18,306 bases of DNA from Pholiota molesta (GCA_014925825.1 JACGCK010000513.1:1-18306); one strand, 5' to 3'. Shown: positions 9,075-18,306, counted from the first letter of the stretch. Translations and numbers: made by a program. The notes: generated from the sequence alone by a model not told the origin.

Positions 9075-10530
9075 TTACAGCTTAAGCTGCTTGGGCTTCT
9101 CCCAAGTGTAGTCGGGGTTACCGAAGTGGCCGTAGGAAGCAGTCTTGAGGTATTGGGGCTTTTGGAGGTCGAGCTCACGGACTGATGATAATCATGAGTT
9201 ACAGAGTCAAACAGAGTGAAAAAAAATAACCATACCGATGACACCAGGGCGCAGATCCCAGTTCTTGCGGATGATGGCAACGATCTCCTCATCGGTCTTC
9301 TTACCGGTACCGTAGGTGTCAACATAGATCGACAAAGGCTCAGCAACACCAATGGCATAGGACAATTGGACGAGAGCACGGCGGGCGAGTCCAGCAGCAA
9401 CGAGGGACTTGGCTATTGGGAAGAGATCAAAATCGATTGTATAAGTGCTAAAATTACAAGACTTACCGATCCAGCGAGCGGTGTAAGCAGCAGAGCGATC
9501 GACCTTGGAGAAATCCTTTCCAGAGAAGGCTCCTCCTCCGTGGGCTCCCCATCCTCCGTAGGTGTCGACGATGATCTTACGACCAGTCAAACCAGCGTCA
9601 CCTTGAGGTCCACCAATGACGAAGCGGCCAGAGGGTTGGATCTGTCGCATTTCACTAAGTACACAAATCATGCAAATAAATGAGAGCCAAAACTCACGTG
9701 GTAGATGGTGTTAGCATCAAGGAGGTTGGCGGGGATGACCTTCTTGACAATCTTCTCGAGGATCTCCTTGCGGAGGTTTTCGGTCGAGATCTCCTCAGCG
9801 TGCTGGGTGGAGATGACGACGGTGTCGACACGGAGGGGAATCGTGGCACCACCTTCCTTCTTGTACTCGACGGTGACCTGGGTCTTCGAGTCGGGGCGGA
9901 GCCAGCCGAGTTCGCCAGAGCGGCGGGCAGCGGCCATGGCGGCGTTGAGCTTGTGGGCGAGCATGATGGTGAGGGGCATGTACTCCTCAGTCTCGTCGGT
10001 AGCGTAGCCGAACATGATACCCTGATCACCAGCGCCGTGGTCCTCGAGGGAACCGTGGTCGAGACCTTGGGCAATATCGGGGGACTGTTGCTCGATGGCG
10101 ACAAGGATGTTGCAGGTCTTGTAGTCGAAGCCCTTGGAAGAGTCATCGTAGCCGATCTGCTTGATGGTGTTACGGATGACCTTCTGGTAGTCGAGCTTGG
10201 CCTTGGTGGTGATTTCACCGAAAACCATGATCATACCCGTCTTGGCGGCAGTCTCGCAAGCGACCTTGGAGAAGGGGTCCTCGGCAAGGCAAGCATCGAG
10301 CTAAACGCGTCGCAAAAGCGCCGGATAAGCTGGAATACATGTTAAAGCAATACGCGGCACATACGATAGCATCGGAAACCTGGTCACAGATTTTATCTGA
10401 TCTCGCGTCAGTTGGAAACATAAAAAACAACGTGGAATGGCGACTCACCGGGGTGACCCTCACCAACGGACTCGGAGGTGAACAGGAAGTGGCCGGGAGC
10501 AAGGGCGGCACGAACAGCGTTGGGGGCCAT
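9075..10530 (-). CDS. S-adenosylmethionine synthetase (methionine adenosyltransferase)
   Basis: Condenses ATP and methionine into S-adenosylmethionine, the main methyl donor, in the cytosol as an oligomer. Six exons on the minus strand: 10530-10449, 10396-10365, 10300-9698, 9641-9467, 9412-9236 and 9181-9075; introns are 52-64 bp and the product is 391 residues, the usual size. Seen: [20 protein letters not shown] at about 19-38 (ATP and methionine binding; it spans two introns); signature 1, [12 protein letters not shown], at about 127-138; [26 protein letters not shown]; and signature 2, GGGAFSGKD, at about 274-282. The C-terminus is [16 protein letters not shown]. The ATG at 10530 is followed by a short N-terminal leader typical of fungal enzymes. 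Codons are strongly biased to C-ending forms (AAG, ATC, GTC), fitting a highly expressed gene. There is no frame break. Yeast has two paralogues, SAM1 and SAM2, so no single symbol is assigned. Confidence 0.97.
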
Positions 10531-11140
10531 TATAGGGGAGATATAGGGCGGATGTGGGGGAAGAAGGAAAGATGGGAAATGGGGTCGGCTGCTTTCACTT
10601 TCTTCAAATTTATCGTAAGTTTGGCAGCTTACATAATCACTATCGTTCTATATCACGCCATCTGAAGTCCTCTCCGCAATTGATTTTATTTTCTGCCATC
10701 ATCTGTACTTAGCCCTTCAACGTATTATCTGATCCTTCTGCTTCTCATATCAGCCTTTTGCCGGCATCGAGGCGCCCTCGTTCACTTTCGCGATTGGGTA
10801 GACAGCGTGGCGAGCCCGAATGGGCGTGTATTGAACTCCCCTGTCTGCATATATCAGCGCATGCTCGAGATTGTACATCAAAATCGCTGCCAGCTGTGAG
10901 CTGGCTAAGTGAAATTAGAAAATTGACAAGGTCTATGATTAGCTACAGTAGTGAGAGGGGCCTGGCCAGGCGCGCTCACATGGATTTATGTACTTAATTT
11001 CAACGCCCAAAGTGACGGTCCTTCTAAACATCCCACAGCTCTATAGCGTGAACTGTGCGAAAACAATGTCATACATTGAGAGGACGATGGATAAATGGGA
11101 GATACAATGCTTTCTATCTATGTACACAATTCATTACAAC
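10531..11140. other. Intergenic region, SAM synthetase promoter
   Basis: About 610 bases between the SAM synthetase start and the myotubularin end. The first 80 bases are CT-rich on the sense (minus) strand, as in a fungal 5' leader. Open frames on the plus strand here overlap gene ends and show no protein features. Confidence 0.5.
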
Positions 11141-14136
11141 TTACAGCAAGCCGACTCCAAGAGGGTCGGTATTATCATTATCGTTTTTGGGCGCGCGGGG
11201 AGGCGATTGAGGCGGAGGACGTTTCGCTCCAGGCTGTGGTGAATTGCGCCCCACCGAAGCACTGGATGCGGCTCTGGACCCCCGGGACGAACCTATGGGA
11301 ATAGGAGTCACCGTAGGATCCAGAGGAAGCGGGCTCGCGGGCTCGATAATTGTCGGCCGCGTAGTCGCAGTGGGAAGTGCTGATTCGCTCTCCGAGGATG
11401 CACCCCAGGGTTTTCGTCGAAGATTGTGAGGTGGTGTGTTGAGGAAGATGGGGCTGTCGACCACGGGTTCGACGTGGCCAAGGGTGCCCGTGGCGTCTGA
11501 TATGATGAAGGTCGAGGAGAGGGAGAGCGCCGGTCCTGACCCCATGCGCTGAGTGTATCGCGTCCTCTGAGCTCGGATGTCTTTTCCGATGATTCTTCTA
11601 TGCCTTGACCCGTATTCATCAGGTCTTTCGCCACGCCCGCATAAGCGTCTTGAACAACTGAAAATGCAGCAGATGCTTCGAAGAAAGCTTTCCCCAGACT
11701 GATTTGACACCACCTCCTGATAGAATGTCAGGGGGCTTAGCGCGTGACCAGATCGGCGTATTCAACAGGCCCTGCGACAATGTTGAACTTTGTGCCCTCT
11801 CCGTGGCCGAGCCCAGCGGTGTAGGTGTCGAGTTGGCACTTCTACTTGGAACTGTTCGGGAAGGAAGATCTGGGAGTGACGCTGATACATCTCGCAAACT
11901 AGTGCCCAAGCCTGGCGACGTCGGTCTCCCAATGGATGTCAATACATTGAGTGAGCTCGTGAGACTCCTATCCACCGCCTTTCCTCCTGAACCTGAACTT
12001 GAAAGAGCGTCCGTGGTGTTGGATTCTTGAACGATGGGATCATCATCAGCACTATCCACCGGACCAACAAGCTCGGCATCGCGTGCTTGAGCAACGACAA
12101 ACCTTCCGTTCATCTCTTCGTCAGTCCGCCCATATAGCTCATGCCAGAACCGGACATCCTTTGGGTTGGGAAAGAGCACACCCATGTCAGCATCTGGAGT
12201 GCGTCTACTGGGATCATCGAGTGTCGCGTCATACAAAGGATTTGTATTCAGGGCCATCTCGGCTGGGGTGTTGAAGAAATCCCATACACTGATGGTGCGT
12301 TCGATCGGCGGTAGTCCTCCGTCTCCGACTTTGCGGTCCCTCTCGCAATTAAACAGGAAAGTGCCAAATTGACACGAATAGAGGTGATAGTACAATTGCT
12401 GCAAGAACCGTTCGTTGAACTCGAAACGTGCAGGGTATTGCCGCTGGATCTGTCGGACTGATTCCAAGAACTGATGGAATACTGGGCTCGTCTCCTTGAT
12501 ATGGTGCTGTGAAGCAAATCGGTTTTGCATCGAGGCTAAGAAAGCCTGTGCAGCTTCGGCCCCGCTCCCTGTCCCCGCATCGCCTGTAGGAGATAGGAAG
12601 AACTTTTCAGAGGAGAGATGCCCACATCGATCCAAGAATTTATGGCCGAATGCCAACCATTCTTTCTCGATCAAGACTTCGAACCCACGTATTGTGCGAT
12701 AGAAGGGGTCTAGACAGAGTTGAGTTAGAGCGGATAGTTGAGATGTACGATCCCATCCATCGGAACAGTGGATTAAAACATGAGACGAATTAACGTGCAC
12801 ATTCTTGGTGATGATTAACGTCCCTTCAAGGATAGCAGAGATGTGACGCAGCCAACCAGACCGTCGAAGGGCGCCTTTATCCAACACAGCGAGGCTTGAT
12901 ACCTGATCAGGAAGATCATTGTTAATGCTCGCCAGCAGTTGGTCGGCCTCTCTGAGGGTTTCTACGACTTTGGCCAGGGATTCCCGCATTGTGTGAATAT
13001 GATCGATTCCGAGGTAGACTTTCTTTCCTTCCTTGTAATAGTCCATGTTCTCGGTTCCAGCGCCTTTGGCAGTATTCGCCACCGCATTAACCGTCGGTCG
13101 GGCATCAATGATGAGGTTTGTGGGCGTTGCCCCATAGACATTTGCATTCGAAACTCGAGAATCGGGTGACCAATGAGATTGGAAGATAGCTTCAATGAGC
13201 TTCTCGTCTTGAATGGATCTGTTCTGAGTGATGCCAACCATTGGCTGACTTGACCGAGTGATACTGCCCTGCAGATGAGGATCAGTTGTAAGATAAAATG
13301 GGGATGTGTGATTTGTGGCTTACATAGTTAGCCCAATGAAGGTAGCTCAGCACCGGTATTCGACATTTGCTGCGGTATTTGGACGCATACTGTAGGGTGG
13401 TATCGCTGATTCTGGTGGGTACAACAAGGCGTGCGGGATATGTAGGGCAGAACTAGATTGAAATCGTCTTCAGGATAAGAATAGTGATGTTTGCGGTGAC
13501 ACTGCAATACGTACGGAATAATCTTTGTTCAGATCGGTGAATCGCCATGCCTTTGAGCGTGTACCCACACCCATTCGAATGTATTCATCTCGAGGAGAAT
13601 ACAAGGACCATCCTTCATTTGCAGGCAAGGGCGGTGTGGGCACATAGAAGAAGGCATAAAGCTGGGAAACCGAAGCTGAACACCCATTAACAAAGTCTTA
13701 ACTGCATACGATAACAGGACCACTTACTGGCGACAGTTAGCTCTTTCACGCTCTCAAACACATCGCTCGCGTCGGCGTCACGCTTAAACGTGAGTGAGAA
13801 GGATTCGAATGTCCGTGTATGAAAGTTGAGTATGGATTGGCCTTGCAGCGTCTGGGGAAGACGATTGACCAAGGATATCAAGGGTATGGCATCTATATGA
13901 TCCACCCTTCAGCAAGCAGTGAGGCGGTGACAACAAGACCACTCACCCACATTTCCTTCTCTTCAGCATCATCATATCGGAATATGATATGGTGGGCGGT
14001 AAGGTGAACCGTACCCTCGGAAATCGATCCTGATTTTGCAAACAATACTTGCTCCACCTAGGTCGGGTGTGAGGACGATGAATCTTGTGTGAGCCTTGTG
14101 ATAATTGTTCACCTTGGAAACCCGGATCGCATCCAT
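11141..14136 (-). CDS. YMR1: Myotubularin-family phosphoinositide 3-phosphatase (YMR1-like), frame-disrupted
   Basis: The family removes the 3-phosphate of PI3P and PI(3,5)P2 on endosomal and vacuolar membranes. Minus-strand exons: 14136-14113 (MDAIRVSK), 14057-13947, 13892-13728, 13675-13515, 13452-13324 and 13268-11141; introns are 52-62 bp. A PH-GRAM domain comes first (GTVHLTAHHIIFRYDD, then LISLVNRLPQ). The phosphatase core follows: CRIPVLSYLHWAN, NVYGATPTNLIIDARP, and the active site HCSDGWDRTSQL (CX5R; Cys at about residue 365), then FYRTIRGFEVLIEKEWLAFG and LYSCQFGTFLFNCE. The tail is Ser/Pro-rich to the TAA at 11143. Frame is lost at three places: near 13880 (CCTTG in the PYP/LIS motif), 11695-11689 (GGGGAAA, before the AFFEAS segment) and 11543-11540 (GGGG). 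Allowing one base at each closes every splice phase and gives about 906 residues, normal for fungi. Confidence 0.9.
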
Positions 14137-14667
14137 GTTGGCAAGGTGGAAAGTAGTCCGAAGGAGAGTCTGGAAATGACAAGGAAAGGAAAAGGCGCAG
14201 GAGTCAACCCTCTGCGGCTGCGTAGTAGAATGGTGCGAAAGGTCTTTGTGCTTGTTTATCTAATCATATGCTTGACCGCAGACTCTACATCTCTGTCATC
14301 TCATAAATACCTGTTTACTGATAGATTTACTTCGTTTTATAAGTGGCTGGAAGCCCTACTTTCCTATGAGCCACTGATACAGGGAAAGAAACTAACAACC
14401 CTGTCACATTGTCAGATTTGTAGAATCATGATACATGCGGTATCATCTGGGTATCATCGTCAATATGCCACTCACGTCGGATGCAAGCTGATGGATCATT
14501 CAGCCCGTGTCAAATGAAGATCAACAGCTCAACGTCATCTCTAATCATTCTTGGATAGATCAATGGCCCAAAGAAAGCTTGAAATAATGGGGGATAATGT
14601 GTCCTACTACACTCGATTTTTAAAGAGCCTAAATACGCCAGCTGTCCAATGTCAATCCCGCAGACAC
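14137..14667. other. Intergenic region, myotubularin promoter and cupredoxin 3' end
   Basis: About 530 bases. An open frame at 14089-14517 on the plus strand overlaps the first myotubularin exon antisense and has no recognisable features. Nothing else is evident. Confidence 0.5.
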
Positions 14668-15564
14668 TCATAGAGCCACACCGAGGAACAGGGCAGCAAC
14701 GGTCATAACAGCGGCGGCACTGCCGCCGAGCTTGAGCGCGCCGCTCTTCGCCGTCGTGGTCGCAGCAGCAGGGAAGTACCGGTACCTGAACCCGCTGCGC
14801 CAGACGAGGTGGTGGAGTTGGTGGTGGTGGAGTTGGAGGCGGTAGCCTTCGCAGCGTCCTATTAAAATGGTGCGGTGAGTATATAAGAAGATACATCCGC
14901 CAACAATGATCGGTTATCTTACCTGGAACTGAGCGAACGTCTTGGCTGGAGGAGCATTGACGGCGAACACCATTCCGTTTGCGCAGTGGCTGAAGAAAAA
15001 AAAATTCGATCAGGATCGACTAATGAAGGAGTTGCATGGAACATAATCTCACCTAACGGGAGTCGTCTGAGCGCAGAAGAACCACAGAGGGGTGGTAGCA
15101 TTGGTATGTTCAACGTCCACTGGGGAAGAGTGAGACTGCCGTTTGCAACAGCCATGAAACCAGAGTCAACACCGCCGGCCATTTTAGTGCATGGGGCGGG
15201 AATGTTGATTGAGTTACGGACTATTGAAGTAGGAAAGCGTCAGTTTCTCAGACGAGGAACAAAGAAGACAGTGATACTTACGTGGTTCTTGCCCTGGCTA
15301 GATATTGAAAGCGGTTTAGCAAAATCCAAGACACAGTCAGAAAGTATTTACAATGGAAGGAGACGGTGTCTCCATTGACGGCAGTGATGTTTGTGGGATC
15401 GAAGACAAGCTAACAAAGAGAATGAGCGATCCGGGCATATAATAGGCTAGATGACCTGAACCTACCCCGCCGTTAGCGCCAACCTTGACAAGATGGTCAA
15501 CAGCCTGGACTGAGGCAGCGGAAAGGAGAGTGGCAGCAGCGGCAGCGGCGACGGAGAAACGCAT
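14668..15564 (-). CDS. Secreted, probably GPI-anchored cupredoxin-like protein, frame-disrupted
   Basis: A family of extracellular serine-rich, plastocyanin-like proteins common in basidiomycetes. Minus-strand exons: 15564-15466, 15409-15352, 15297-15282 (16 nt), 15220-15053, 14989-14923 and 14858-14668; introns are 54-64 bp. Residues 1-21 form a signal peptide (MRFSVAAAAAATLLS). The core has NGGLVFDP, NITAVNGDTVSF, KNHSVTQSTF, GVDSGFMAV, LPQWTLNI, LWFFCAQTTPVSHCANGM. The type-1 copper ligands His58, Cys108, His116 and Met121 are all present. A Ser/Thr/Asn-rich stretch then leads to a hydrophobic end (AAAVMTVAALFLGVAL), a GPI signal. Frame breaks lie near 15352 (one T short), 15200-15198 (CCC), 15105 (one A short) and 14773-14771 (CCC). 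Each is one base, and restoring the count closes all splice phases to about 200 residues. Function beyond the wall or surface is unknown. Confidence 0.85.
14803..14843 (-). repeat. Ser/Thr/Asn codon repeat in the cupredoxin tail
   Basis: Two copies of AACTCCACCACC separated by one ACC encode NSTTTNSTT. It is a small in-frame tandem repeat in the linker before the GPI signal, a likely site of heavy O-glycosylation. Confidence 0.6.
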
Positions 15565-16667
15565 TTTGGCTAGAGGTTTTGTTTGAAGAAAATCGAGGTA
15601 GTGGGAATATAGATCTTGTCCAAAGCAAGAACGAAAAGTCAAGAGCCTGCAATGAGAAAAAATAACTGAGCGTCTAGCAGAAATAGAGTGCGAGATTTTA
15701 TGGACTCACGCTGGGCTCGTAAGATGGTAGTTAGAAAGAGAGAAAAAGGATGAATTACAACAAACAACGTCGCGCCTTATGTACCCTGACAGGACTGAAC
15801 GGATACTGTGTGCATTTCCATAACAACGGAGCGGGGTATCTTTAGACCTGTTCTGTATTGAAGAGACGATGAGAAAATTTTTCATGCTATTCATTGCGTC
15901 TGATGGATTATTTTTGTCCCAGGATAGCTTACAGCAAGGCTCCTAATGCCTTCCGAGAGTATGTCGTCTCCTTGGTACCCGCAAATTGCCCGCAAACGAG
16001 CGAAATGAGTGAAAAAGATGGAAGTGAAAGCTGAGCTCTTCATTTTACATCACAAAAAGGGGGCTCATGGACGTCGTAGATGCAGCACATGTTCGATGTA
16101 GTATGTAGCTGTCCAGCTGTCCACAATGTGCTGATGTGTTGGGAGAACCCAACAAGGGGGAAAGGAGTCTGCATTCCATCGGTAAGTATCAGTCAACATC
16201 AGTTATTGAGGTGTTTAACGAGCCAATCACCAATGATTCCGATAATAGACAGCTCAGCAACGTTGATCAGCATAGATCGAAGTGATTCCAACAATCTGCT
16301 GTTGGAATCCTTTGGAATGGTTGGAATCATCTGTTGGGTCGATGTATGCATTGAACGCAGAGCCTCGAGAGACAGATTAATATTGACATCATGCTTTCGC
16401 CAGATATGTACATCATATAGGAAAGATTTGGGTCCGTCCATGAATACCACATACAAGACTTAAAAGGATGATAAAATCTCGGTTGGTGGATGGGCAAGTA
16501 TTCGAGAAGCCATCCTCGAGCCTGAGGTGAGCGGCCCGGCAATTCCCGCACACTCAGCGAATCCGGATGACGCATGTGAACGACGAGCGCACTGTGTTCA
16601 GTTCTGCCCTGGAACCGCCATTCCCCTGACATCGCTAGCAGCAACATCCACCTTCCTACCGCCCAAA
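15565..16667. other. Divergent promoter region, cupredoxin and thioredoxin
   Basis: About 1.1 kb separating two genes transcribed away from each other. Open frames at 16080-16463 (+) and 16199-16456 (-) overlap one another on opposite strands and have no domain or splice support. A perfect hairpin lies at 16284-16309. The thioredoxin leader just before the ATG (GCCCAAAATG) has the A-rich context of a good fungal start. Confidence 0.55.
16284..16309. repeat. Inverted repeat, 10-bp perfect arms, 6-bp loop
   Basis: GATTCCAACA, ATCTGC, TGTTGGAATC: the arms are exact reverse complements. TTGGAATC recurs at about 16321-16328, so the arm sequence appears three times within 45 bases. Confidence 0.7.
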
Positions 16668-17308
16668 ATGTCACTCAGCGCCGGAATTCGCAGCCTCAAG
16701 TCGTCCGTTGCATCAAATGCACTCCTGAAGCAGACGCGAGGCGGTGCCCGCGCCTTCCACGTCTCTCCGGCGCGTGCGGTCGTCTATCAAAAGGCGGACC
16801 AAAAGGTGAGTTGTCTGCGGGCCCTCTATCCATATGACGCGCCGCGAGTTGATCATATTGAAAAGAAATTTATGTAGACGTTCAACCAAGTGACCAGCGC
16901 GAAAGATCGCATCACCCTCGTCGATTTCTACGCTGAGTATGTTGCCGGGCTTCGTCGGAGACTCCGAGAGTACGCGTAGCTTACCAAAAAATTCCAGTTG
17001 GTGCGGGCCATGCCATCAGCTCGCGCCCGTAATTCAGAAATGACAGAGGACCCCATAAGTCGGGCAAATCTGGTCTTCCGTTTGATTTGGTCAAAGTGAC
17101 ACCGACAGCGATGAAGGACAACTTTTAGGCGCCACATACAAGGTCAGCTGAGCATTTTACGGAATTTCATTAGAACCAAGTATCTGATAATTATGAACTT
17201 TAGGTCGCGCATTGCCACCGTCGTAGCGTTCCGCGATGGTGCACCAATAAACAATTTGTCGGAGCTTTAACGAGGCTGGTGTTACAAAGGTTCCTGAGCG
17301 AGCTGTAA
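16668..17308 (+). CDS. Mitochondrial thioredoxin, heavily frame-disrupted
   Basis: A small dithiol reductase. Exons: 16668-16805, 16878-16936, 16998-17142 and 17204-17308; introns are 61-72 bp. The first 46 residues are a basic, Ser-rich presequence without acidic residues before the mature part, with RAFHVSPAR typical of mitochondrial import. The active site FYADWCGPC spans the second junction (Cys at about 68 and 71), followed by HQLAPVIQK. After that the frame is lost repeatedly: near 17041 (one T short), 17060 (one base short), 17098 (one G short), then in the last exon near 17206, 17210, 17254 and 17271 (one base short each) and 17290 (one base extra). The expected family segments (TEDP, GLPFDLVKV, GATYKV, VVAFRDGAPINNF, FLSEL) can all be read in shifting frames, and the expected length is about 150 residues. 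The usual cis-proline codon appears as GCC (Ala). Confidence 0.85.
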
Positions 17309-17848
17309 TTCAATAACGTTAATATATGCGTTCTACATCCACCAATTTATGGTAGGAAAACTTAAGTAGCTGCGTAGCATAAGTTTCTTGAGGCAGAGAA
17401 TGATGCAGGGAGGAAGGTCCCCGTCAGCCAAAACACATGCAAAAAAAGGATTTTTTTTGGGTCATAAATATAAAAAACACGAGCTACAGCTACAGAACCG
17501 AAACATTGAGGGAAAAAGTGCCGTCCAGTTTCCAAGAGTGTTGAGTCGCACGAACAAATGGAAGATAGGGCTGAAAGCAGGCAAATAAAAGAATAAAGAG
17601 GGAATGAGAAAAACCTTCTGAGAACATAAAAGAAAAAACGCGGAGGATCCAACAAAGAAAACGACAAAGGTGAGAAGGCGCGACTGGTAATGTACAGGTG
17701 CTGCATGAGTGTATAGTAATAGCATATCGAGGAGCGCCGGCCGTAGACTTTCTACATGTCCATTCCGAGGTATAGGGGCGCTCCGTAGCAGGAGGCAGTC
17801 CTGGCGGCAAAAAGAGGTGAAGTTATATAGTCATTGCCGATGGGGCGG
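17309..17848. other. Convergent 3' region of thioredoxin and G-gamma
   Basis: About 540 bases, A-rich on the plus strand. Two AATAAA strings at 17584-17589 and 17592-17597 could serve the plus-strand gene. An A7-GGA-T8 element (17441-17458) could form a hairpin or serve as an A/T-rich processing signal on both strands. No gene is supported. Confidence 0.5.
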
Positions 17849-18224
17849 TCACTGAACGATGCAGCATTTCCCTGTAGTCTGTTGGCCATAAGGATCTCTG
17901 CTCGGCCGACGGGGCCCCAAACAGAAGGCACCTAGAAGGTTCGCGGAAGCGCACGTCAGCGAAGACAGACGGAGACGTATGCAGAAGCAGGCACGTACCA
18001 GGTGGTCCTTGGTGGTTTTGCAGTATCGGATGAGACTGGGGGCGTTGAGGCGCCGTATCAGCTGCTGCTGGGGACAAAATGACACGGGTTAGGACGCACC
18101 TGGCGCTGGCCTCGCTCACTCTCACTCGTGGCCGTGCGAGATCCTCCCGCAGACGTGGTTGTGCTCTATCAGACGCCTGAGCTTCAGCTCCGATGGACTG
18201 GCGGCCGCCTGTTCGAGAACTCAT
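17849..18224 (-). CDS. Heterotrimeric G-protein gamma subunit, frame-disrupted
   Basis: Pairs with G-beta at the plasma membrane in pheromone and nutrient signalling. Minus-strand exons: 18224-18100, 18035-17999 and 17931-17849; introns are 64 and 67 bp. Seen: [21 protein letters not shown] (next frame), [42 protein letters not shown], then [15 protein letters not shown] in another frame. The end CCIVQ is a CaaX box (prenylated Cys) with a neighbouring Cys suited to palmitoylation. Frame is lost near 18191 (two bases short), 18165 (one C short) and 17896 (one G short). Allowing for these closes the splice phases and gives about 82 residues, right for the family. The ATG at 18224 matches family N-termini; in-frame ATGs at 18275 and 18257 would add 11-17 residues. 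Confidence 0.85.
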
Positions 18225-18306
18225 AATGGGTTTTTTTGGGTGGTCTTTGCTGTCCATGGGAAAAATGAGAATCATGCGGGGTGAAATGGCTATCGTGTCG
18301 GTGAGA
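18225..18306. other. Upstream flank of the G-gamma gene
   Basis: Only 82 bases to the window edge, including an A7 run on the sense strand just before the chosen start. Too short to identify promoter elements. Confidence 0.4.

Noticed and set aside
13893..13950. Alternative myotubularin splice (GTGGGT at 13950 to AAG near 13908) that avoids the frame break
   Set aside because: It drops the conserved Trp and inserts VDHIDA instead of the PYP motif. The standard 54-bp intron with one missing base fits the family better, though RNA data could overturn this.
16080..16463. Possible small genes on both strands between cupredoxin and thioredoxin
   Set aside because: The two frames overlap on opposite strands, lack motifs or introns, and include the inverted repeat.
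17362..17810. Minus-strand open frames rich in Phe, Leu and Ser
   Set aside because: They read the complement of an A-rich 3' region; the hydrophobic composition follows from T-rich codons.
11540..18192. Programmed frameshifting or insertion RNA editing as the cause of the frame breaks
   Set aside because: No shared slippery motif or downstream structure, all four bases are involved, and no such nuclear process is known in fungi; local sequence error is simpler.
1..18306. Mobile element, CRISPR, phage or biosynthetic cluster
   Set aside because: No transposase, terminal repeats, integrase, spaced direct repeats or enzyme cluster was seen; the genes are ordinary fungal ones.

Overview
This is a gene-dense stretch of a fungal nuclear genome, most likely a basidiomycete (Agaricomycotina). 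The genes are eukaryotic, most are split by 48-77 bp introns with GT-AG borders, some coding exons are tiny (16, 24 and 32 nt), and the gene set is typical of that group (a serine-rich GPI-type cupredoxin, a myotubularin, a fungal G-gamma). I saw no mobile element, rRNA, tRNA or CRISPR array.

Layout: (1) 1-1540 (+) arrestin-like trafficking adaptor, 5' end outside the window. (2) 3106-4347 (+) unrecognised protein with two coiled-coil segments and four predicted membrane helices. (3) 4821-6083 (+) RRP42 subunit of the RNA exosome. (4) 6504-8554 (-) ADE4, amidophosphoribosyltransferase. (5) 9075-10530 (-) S-adenosylmethionine synthetase. (6) 11141-14136 (-) myotubularin phosphoinositide 3-phosphatase. 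(7) 14668-15564 (-) secreted GPI-type cupredoxin. (8) 16668-17308 (+) mitochondrial thioredoxin. (9) 17849-18224 (-) G-protein gamma subunit. The genes do not form one pathway. The nearest to a theme is ADE4 (first step of purine synthesis) lying beside SAM synthetase (an ATP consumer and methyl donor), transcribed in the same direction.

Two points stand out. First, the ADE4 start codon is not contiguous in the DNA: the genome reads GTG-TGT-GGA, and an ATG appears only if a 48-bp intron is removed between the A and the TG. Second, five genes (arrestin, myotubularin, cupredoxin, thioredoxin, G-gamma) carry about 21 small frame disruptions, nearly all losses of one base from a short run of identical bases. 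The four genes between 3106 and 10530 carry none over about 5 kb of coding sequence. Because the protein is conserved on both sides of each break and splice phases close once the breaks are allowed for, local sequence or assembly error is the likeliest cause; pseudogenes or an RNA-level process are alternatives. RRP42 also has a GC-AG intron holding a T11-C5-A9 tract.
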